NCBI GenBank assembly: GCA_021738725.1
Contig: JAIPBE010000008.1
Location: 40,435-104,434, forward strand
Length of the DNA: 64,000 bases
DNA from: Saprospiraceae bacterium
GTDB lineage: Bacteria; Bacteroidota; Bacteroidia; Chitinophagales; Saprospiraceae
Direction: 5' to 3'
Shown piece by piece: positions 59,115 to 64,000 of this stretch. Position 1 is the first letter of the stretch. Every line of letters begins with the position of its first letter. The translations under genes were made by a program, and so were the position numbers. A model generated the notes under the pieces. It worked only from the letters and a program-made list of their open reading frames with translations, was not told the DNA's origin and did no database searches.

Positions 59115-59699
59115 TTATTTGAGGCGGAGTATGTTGCCCATCCCATAGCAGACACGACATCGTGCTTCATATTCATGCTTTTCACCCAGCATGACCGTTT
59201 GTTCATCCTGGGTCAGTCGGTAGGAATGGGTTGCGAGGTTGCCGCAATGATGGCAAATGGCATGCACCTTCGTGATGTATTCGGCCATTGCCAGCAAGTC
59301 GGGCATCGGGCCAAAAGGTCGACCCCGAAAGTCCATGTCCAACCCGGCTACGATCACTCGGATCCCTTTCATAGCCAGTTGTTCACAAACGCCAGGGAGT
59401 TCCTGATCAAAAAACTGGGCTTCATCAATGCCGACGACATTGACGCCTTCATCGACGTTCAACAGTTCTCTGGAGTGGGGGACAGGGTGCGAGGTCAGAC
59501 TGTTGGCATCATGGGAGACCACTTCATGGTCACTATAGCGGATATCGATCTGGGGTTTGTAGATTGCGACTTGCTGATTGGCTATCCGAGCTCTTCGGAT
59601 ACGTCTGATCAACTCTTCTGTCTTACCAGAAAACATGCTGCCACAGATGACTTCGATCCAGCCACTTCGCTGGTTTCGGAAGGAGGGTTCCAGGAACAT
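59115..59699 (-). CDS. tdk: Thymidine kinase
   Basis: 194 residues from [21 protein letters not shown]-loop [11 protein letters not shown], catalytic Glu in [10 protein letters not shown], and four zinc-binding Cys (CHHCG and CRVCYG) of type II TK. It phosphorylates thymidine for salvage. The 10 extra residues of the ORF to 59729 lie over a -7 box of the divergent gene and are not in the family. Confidence 0.95.
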   Translation of the reverse strand: MFLEPSFRNQRSGWIEVICGSMFSGKTEELIRRIRRARIANQQVAIYKPQIDIRYSDHEVVSHDANSLTSHPVPHSRELLNVDEGVNVVGIDEAQFFDQELPGVCEQLAMKGIRVIVAGLDMDFRGRPFGPMPDLLAMAEYITKVHAICHHCGNLATHSYRLTQDEQTVMLGEKHEYEARCRVCYGMGNILRLK

Positions 59700-59704
59700 T
59701 TCAT

Positions 59705-59712
59705 TACCTTTG
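59705..59712 (+). promoter_or_regulatory. -7 box of the hypothetical/rhomboid operon
   Basis: TACCTTTG, exact consensus, 69 nt before the ATG at 59782. Confidence 0.4.
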
Positions 59713-59781
59713 GGACACGAAGGCCGCACTGACTTTCGTTATGCCTGCAAATTAACGCATTTCGCGTCAGACACCCCGCCC

Positions 59782-60531
59782 ATGGAAATCAACCAAGCCC
59801 GGATCCTGCTCCGGAAGATCAATCAAATCTTTGATGCTGTGTCCGATTCCAACGACGATCCGTCACGTATCGAAGTGGATTTGCTACAGGATTACACCCG
59901 ACAATTTTATGCCAGTTTGTGGCCGAATCAACTAGCATCTGGTACAGTTGCCAGAACAGACCGATCGCAGAATTCCGCTGCTGCTCAGCCTGTTACAGTG
60001 GGCCCCGTGGTAGAAGAGAAACCGACACCAGAATTGGTAAATCCATCAGAAGTGGAAGATGGAACCGTCTCTGAAAAGGAATCGAATAGGGCACCAGAGC
60101 CTGCCCCGATTGAGGTGGAGGAAATGAAGGCAGCAGCGCCTTCTGCGTCCGCACTAAAAGCACCCGTTCCTGAAGTGGTCCATGAAGAGGTGGCAAAATC
60201 AGCAAAACAAAACGGTTCATCATCAGAAGCCGATGTGCTTTTCACCATGGAAGAGGCGACTGATCTGTCCAGCAAGTTGCGAACCAGCCCGCTTGATGAC
60301 CTGTCACGAGCGATGGGCATTAACGAACGCTTTTTGACAATAAATGAGCTCTTTAAAGGCGACCATGAAGCGTTTGATCAGGTCTTGCGCCGGCTCAATG
60401 ATCTGCCTTCTTTCTCAGCCGCCCGAACCTATCTTGAAAACGAGGTTATTGACCGATATGATTGGCTGGATTCCAAGCGCCGGAAAAAGGCGGCTGTGTT
60501 CATCCAGTTGATCAGACGGCGATATCTCTGA
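59782..60531 (+). CDS. Bacteroidota-type hypothetical protein with INELF C-terminal domain
   Basis: 249 residues from MEINQARILLRKINQIFDAV. Helical N-terminus, a low-complexity Pro/Glu/Ala middle (~65-150), and a C-terminal ~80-residue domain with LSRAMGINERFLTINELFKGDHEAF and LNDLPSFSAARTYLE. I know this domain from many Bacteroidota hypotheticals but not its role. It ends 3 nt before the rhomboid gene. The ORF to 59578 runs inside tdk and is discarded. Confidence 0.75.
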   Translation: MEINQARILLRKINQIFDAVSDSNDDPSRIEVDLLQDYTRQFYASLWPNQLASGTVARTDRSQNSAAAQPVTVGPVVEEKPTPELVNPSEVEDGTVSEKESNRAPEPAPIEVEEMKAAAPSASALKAPVPEVVHEEVAKSAKQNGSSSEADVLFTMEEATDLSSKLRTSPLDDLSRAMGINERFLTINELFKGDHEAFDQVLRRLNDLPSFSAARTYLENEVIDRYDWLDSKRRKKAAVFIQLIRRRYL

Positions 60532-60534
60532 TCC

Positions 60535-61254
60535 ATGTCAGAATCGGAAAGCACACCCTGGTTGGGTCCCTTTCGCCAGCCGATCTTCACTGCCCTGCGG
60601 ATCGTTGCATTGCTTTGGGTCCTGCACCTCTTGCGGATTTTTCACATTCTTCCTTATGCGCCGACAGATTGGGGATTGTACCCACGTCGTATGTTCGGAC
60701 TAACCGGTATTCTCACAGCGCCTCTCGCCCATAGCGATTGGAAGCATCTGATCTCCAATTCTATTCCTTTACTGGCCATGATCGTTGTGATCTGGACCTT
60801 CTTTCGACGGGTATCCTGGCAGGCATTTCTGATGATTTATTTCCTCACGGGCGTCGCTGTCTGGCTGTTTGCCCGATCCGTCTTTCATGTCGGTGCGAGC
60901 GGGGTGGTGTACGGTCTGGTTTCCTTTGTCTTCTGGTCTGGTGTCTTTCGACGCAGTGTCAAATCCATCGTTCTTTCTTTGATCGTCATCATGATCTATA
61001 CACCTATGTTCGCAGGAATCCTCCCCAATCAGGAAGGGATCTCTTGGGAGAGTCATCTGCTCGGAGGGGTCGTAGGCATCCTGGTCGCCTGGTGGTACAA
61101 AAGAGACCTTGAACCTGAAGAGATCGAGGAACCAAAAGAACAGGATCCCAAATCCAGATTTCTGGATCCGGGCACTTTCGACATGACCCGCAAAGAACGT
61201 CGGCGGCAACAGTTGTTTGATGAACAACAAGAGCAAGAGGGGTATTCTGCTTGA
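60535..61254 (+). CDS. Rhomboid-family intramembrane serine protease
   Basis: 239 residues, six or seven membrane helices. Catalytic Ser in HVGASGVVYG and His in WESHLLGGVVG, both intact, so an active protease that cuts membrane-bound substrates is likely. N-terminal AHSDWKHLISNSIPLL is typical of bacterial rhomboids. C-terminal ~50 residues are charged and cytosolic (KERRRQQLFDEQQEQ). Coupled with the hypothetical protein upstream. Confidence 0.93.
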   Translation: MSESESTPWLGPFRQPIFTALRIVALLWVLHLLRIFHILPYAPTDWGLYPRRMFGLTGILTAPLAHSDWKHLISNSIPLLAMIVVIWTFFRRVSWQAFLMIYFLTGVAVWLFARSVFHVGASGVVYGLVSFVFWSGVFRRSVKSIVLSLIVIMIYTPMFAGILPNQEGISWESHLLGGVVGILVAWWYKRDLEPEEIEEPKEQDPKSRFLDPGTFDMTRKERRRQQLFDEQQEQEGYSA

Positions 61255-61293
61255 GAACATTACATATCTTCAGCCTCTCAGAGAAGCTGTAAT

Positions 61294-62958
61294 ATGTCTG
61301 TGAAATCCACAAAAAAGAAGGCCGCGACTTCTACCCTGTCCCGGTTGTCTCAACTGCCACGGTGGTTAGCCGTTCTGATCGTTGTCCTCTTTCTTTTTAT
61401 CCGTATTGGATTCAGAGATATTCCTATCGAACGTGATGAAGGCTCCTATACCTACATGGGGCAACTCCTGTTGAAAGGAGGCGTACCTTATCAGGACTTC
61501 TATGAAATGAAACCTCCTGCCCTGTATTATAGCTATGCGGTATTAAGCGCATTATCCGGGGGAGATATTGCTCTGATGCATGTGTGGATGGCTGTTTTTC
61601 TGGCCATAGGGGGGATGTTATTGTTCTATCTGGTCAGCCGCTGGTTGAATGCCGGGGCGGGATTGATCGCCACACTCAGTTATGCAGTTCTGGCGATGAC
61701 ACCCTATGCCTCCGGGTTTTCGATCCAGGCAGAACATTTGGTGGCAGTTTTCTCAATAGCAGGCCTGTGGGCTCTGGCCCGAGGACTGCAACAAGCCACT
61801 TTCAGGATGATCCTACTGGCTGGGTTTCTACTGGCCTGGGGTGTGCTGATCAAGCAGAATGGGTTGTTTTTTGCCTTGCTGGGGGCCTCGCTGATACCTG
61901 CATTTCATTTGTCCGAAAACAAGACCCAATGGTTGAAATTCACCCTCAGCGACAGTCGCTGGCTGTTGGCAGGGGCACTGATCCCCATCCTGGGCTTCGG
62001 ACTGATCATGTTCCTTCAGGGGACCTTGGGAGACTTTTGGTTCTGGATAGTAGAATATCCCCAAGCCTATACATCCAAGATTGATTGGGACATGGGTCGG
62101 AAATTGCTGGAGAATAGCCTGACGCGTCTCTATGATGGTCAGGAGGCATACTGGGTGCTGGGGTTGTCTGGTGCCGTATTGGTCTGGTTCACCCGGATCA
62201 GCTGGTATAAGAAATGGGCTGTTACGGGGTTTCTGATGATGGCCGTCCTCTCCATTTTGCCTGGAAAACGGTTCTATGGCCATTATTTTTTACACTTTAT
62301 TCCGGCGTTGGCGATTGGTGCAGGAGCATTTACATTTTTCCTGTCATATATGACGGAACGATGGATCCCCTCCCTTCAGAAATGGATTGCCCCTGTCTTG
62401 GCGGCCTTTCTGCTGTTGCCGACCATGGCGCATCATGATGCCTACTATTTCAGGCCCAATTTCAATAAGATCCTTCGGGAGACTTATGGGTCAAATCCAT
62501 TTCCTGAATCCAGGCAATTGGCCAATTATCTCAACAAAAGAATGCAACCGGATGATGGACTGATCGTGCTGGGTTCGGAGCCGCAATTGTATGCCTACAC
62601 CCAGGCAAAATGCCCAACACGACACCACTTTATGGGTTTTTTATTGAAAAATCATCCTAAAGAGAAGGAGTGGCAACAGGAGGTGATCGATGCCGTTCAG
62701 GCAGATCCACCCAAATATGCGGTCTGGGTGCAACATCCATTGAGTTGGCTGCCCGCGCCGGGTGCTGATCAGGGCATCATCAACTGGGGGTGGCGACTGA
62801 TCCATCAGGATTATGTACCTATCGCCTGGTATGACCAGGTTGACAAAAGAAACATCCAGGTGGTGGAGGGGGATGAGGCAGCAGCATATCAGGCAAAAGG
62901 GGAGCAGTATATGGTGCTTCTTGAACGCAAACGGGTCTCGCCAACTGTACCCAACTAG
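61294..62958 (+). CDS. GT39/PMT-like membrane glycosyltransferase
   Basis: 554 residues, about 11 membrane helices. Motif IERDEGSYTYMGQLLLKGG near residue 45 carries the acidic pair of the dolichyl-phosphate-mannose-type family, and YEMKPPALYY follows. Uses a lipid-linked sugar donor to glycosylate lipids or proteins on the outer face of the inner membrane. Opens the polysaccharide locus that continues with the next two genes. Confidence 0.8.
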   Translation: MSVKSTKKKAATSTLSRLSQLPRWLAVLIVVLFLFIRIGFRDIPIERDEGSYTYMGQLLLKGGVPYQDFYEMKPPALYYSYAVLSALSGGDIALMHVWMAVFLAIGGMLLFYLVSRWLNAGAGLIATLSYAVLAMTPYASGFSIQAEHLVAVFSIAGLWALARGLQQATFRMILLAGFLLAWGVLIKQNGLFFALLGASLIPAFHLSENKTQWLKFTLSDSRWLLAGALIPILGFGLIMFLQGTLGDFWFWIVEYPQAYTSKIDWDMGRKLLENSLTRLYDGQEAYWVLGLSGAVLVWFTRISWYKKWAVTGFLMMAVLSILPGKRFYGHYFLHFIPALAIGAGAFTFFLSYMTERWIPSLQKWIAPVLAAFLLLPTMAHHDAYYFRPNFNKILRETYGSNPFPESRQLANYLNKRMQPDDGLIVLGSEPQLYAYTQAKCPTRHHFMGFLLKNHPKEKEWQQEVIDAVQADPPKYAVWVQHPLSWLPAPGADQGIINWGWRLIHQDYVPIAWYDQVDKRNIQVVEGDEAAAYQAKGEQYMVLLERKRVSPTVPN

Positions 62959-63009
62959 ACCCAGCCCGGTTTTGGAAACCATTCAATAGAAAATTGCGTA
63001 AACGGATTT

Positions 63010-63414
63010 ATGTATCCCAAGGCTCATTTGATCACATTTCAAAAGGTTGGCAAGCCGATCGAAGGGTATATTTCCATTGCTGAACTTGAACAAGTCATCC
63101 CGTTTCCAGTCAAGAGAACGTTCTGGACCTACTATACACCAGAGAGTGTGGTGAGGGGGCGGCATGCGCACTACCAAACCCAACAGGTCCTGATCGCAGT
63201 TGCCGGACGGATTACCGTGCAGACGGAAACACCGGCTGGGCAGATCGATCATTTTGTGTTGGAACACCCCCACCAGGGGGTTTATATTCCGCCTGATTGC
63301 TGGCATACCATGCAATATTCGCACAATGCAGTCCAACTGGTTTTTGCTTCGACTGCTTACCAAGAAGCAGATTATATCCGGGTCTACGAGGACTTTAAAA
63401 AACTGAAAGGTTGA
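63010..63414 (+). CDS. dTDP-sugar 3,4-ketoisomerase, FdtA/QdtA type
   Basis: 134 residues, cupin fold (FdtA is ~140). Signature RGRHAHYQTQQVLIAVAGRI with the two catalytic-site His, and YIPPDCWHTMQYS. It converts dTDP-4-keto-6-deoxyglucose to the 3-keto sugar, leading to Fuc3NAc or Qui3NAc in surface polysaccharide. Its TGA overlaps the ATG of the next gene. Confidence 0.85.
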   Translation: MYPKAHLITFQKVGKPIEGYISIAELEQVIPFPVKRTFWTYYTPESVVRGRHAHYQTQQVLIAVAGRITVQTETPAGQIDHFVLEHPHQGVYIPPDCWHTMQYSHNAVQLVFASTAYQEADYIRVYEDFKKLKG

Positions 63415-63676
63415 TGATTCATTCAACGGACAGGTTGACACAGACCAGATCAGGCCCCAGACGCAGGTGTGGCAATTTGCAGTCATTCTGTCGGGAGCGC
63501 GAATCGGAGATTATTGCAACATCAACTGTCATATATTCATCGAGCATGATGTCATTCTTGGAGATGAGGTGACTGTCAAGAGCGGTGTGTACTTGTGGGA
63601 TGGGTTGATAGTGGCGGATCATGTCTTCATTGGTCCCAATGCCACTTTTGTCAATGATCGTTACCCACGATTATAA
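63414..63676 (+). pseudogene. QdtC/FdtC-like N-acetyltransferase, frameshifted and truncated
   Basis: ATG at 63414, overlapping the previous stop, starts MIHST, but the family continues in the +1 frame from about 63428 (VDTDQIRPQTQVWQFAVIL, hexapeptide repeats ARIGDYCNINCHIFIEHD, then VKSGVYLWDGL and FIGPNATFVNDRYPR). One base seems lost near 63429: adding one C there restores a normal start. The frame then stops at TAA after NDRYPRL, about 60 or more residues before a normal end. A GTG at 63467 could start a short fragment. So this acetyltransferase is dead, presumably damaged by the insertion that follows. Confidence 0.8.
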
Positions 63677-63884
63677 GTTTATGAACTATGCATTCCTTTA
63701 ATGCACTGGAAATACTTGATGGAAATTATTAAAAAACATCGACGAAAATTCAATTCATCGGAGTGTATTTTGTGTTTCAAATTTATACATAAAAAAAGTT
63801 AATAGTTGATTTTAAATGCCCACTTAAAAGATATATATCATAAAGAGGTGCGCATGTGTACTGTATCCGTCCGAGCAAGTACAT
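63677..63884. other. AT-rich non-coding stretch between the broken gene and the IS66 remnant
   Basis: Markedly AT-rich compared with the rest of the window, with no ORF of note. Probably the end of an inserted element; I cannot identify its inverted repeat. Confidence 0.5.
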
Positions 63885-64000
63885 CTAGGAATTCTGAGGA
63901 CTTGATTTCCACTTGTGGGGTAAGAGATCTTCAAGTTGGTTGACAGGGTAATCGCTAATCCGATTGAGAATATCGGTCAACCACTCTAGCGGATTGACAT
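63885..64000 (-). mobile_element. IS66-family insertion sequence, C-terminal transposase fragment
   Basis: The minus-strand frame ending at TAG 63887-63885 reads VNPLEWLTDILNRISDY, then PVNQLEDLLPHKW and SSPQNS. This matches the short C-terminal domain of IS66-type TnpC transposases (NPxxWLTDVLxRI..LLPHxW). The rest of the element continues beyond the window end, so orientation is right-to-left and completeness is unknown. Confidence 0.8.

Noticed and set aside
63837..63885. IS66 terminal inverted repeat
   Set aside because: No sequence here clearly matches the GTAA-type IS66 ends, and the other end lies outside the window, so the border cannot be set.

Overview
The window looks like a chromosomal segment of a Bacteroidota bacterium, most plausibly a Saprospiria/Lewinella-type environmental lineage of roughly 50% GC; the lineage is inference. 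The evidence: several proteins have an N-terminal signal peptide plus a type IX secretion (T9SS) C-terminal sorting domain; start codons lack Shine-Dalgarno sequences; many genes carry the Bacteroidota -7 promoter box TAnnTTTG; and the two halves of a 2-oxoacid dehydrogenase E1 are fused. Most of the window is densely packed housekeeping sequence.

Layout. 1-5.6 kb: end of an exporter ATPase, a small T9SS cargo protein, a PLP desulfhydrase/deaminase-like enzyme, and purN translationally coupled to a PorE-like envelope protein that ends in a SPOR domain. 5.6-11 kb: a phosphatase gene split by an in-frame amber codon, glyA, and an ECF sigma / putative anti-sigma / outer-membrane protein operon. 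11.1-12.3 kb: about 1.1 kb of non-coding nested repeats. 12.3-14.3 kb: an acyltransferase-like gene, truA and a DoxX-like membrane protein. 14.6-20.4 kb: three tandem T9SS cargo genes; the signal peptide of the first contains a (CT)15 tract that places it out of frame, suggesting phase variation. 20.5-24.2 kb: clpX-clpP-tig and tRNA-Leu. 24.3-28.8 kb: relA/spoT with a perfect leader hairpin, a Fur-family gene, a STAS gene and purA. 28.9-35.2 kb: a lipoprotein methyltransferase, dacB, fumarylacetoacetase, metF, a DinB protein and NDH-2. 35.3-48.4 kb: lycopene cyclase, a 1348-residue Asp-box/PKD/LamG T9SS protein, a zinc-ribbon protein, lon, parE and small envelope proteins. 48.4-52.4 kb: enoyl-CoA hydratase, a fused E1 alpha/beta and a phosphoglycerate dehydrogenase. 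52.5-59 kb: the operon purH-coaX-OMP-TPR, then a second TPR lipoprotein with its own promoter. 59.1-61.3 kb: tdk, a Bacteroidota-type hypothetical and a rhomboid protease. 61.3-64 kb: the start of a surface-polysaccharide locus (GT39-like transferase, FdtA/QdtA-like ketoisomerase, broken QdtC/FdtC-like acyltransferase), ending in AT-rich debris and the C-terminus of an IS66 transposase.

The strongest candidates for something new are the (CT)15 switch in front of a secreted beta-helix protein, the nested repeat region at 11.1-12.3 kb, the SPOR-ended PorE-like protein and the relA leader hairpin. Many starts in this annotation are placed downstream of the longest possible start because a signal peptide, family length or TAnnTTTG box shows where translation begins. 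All domain names come from motif reading; no database search was run.
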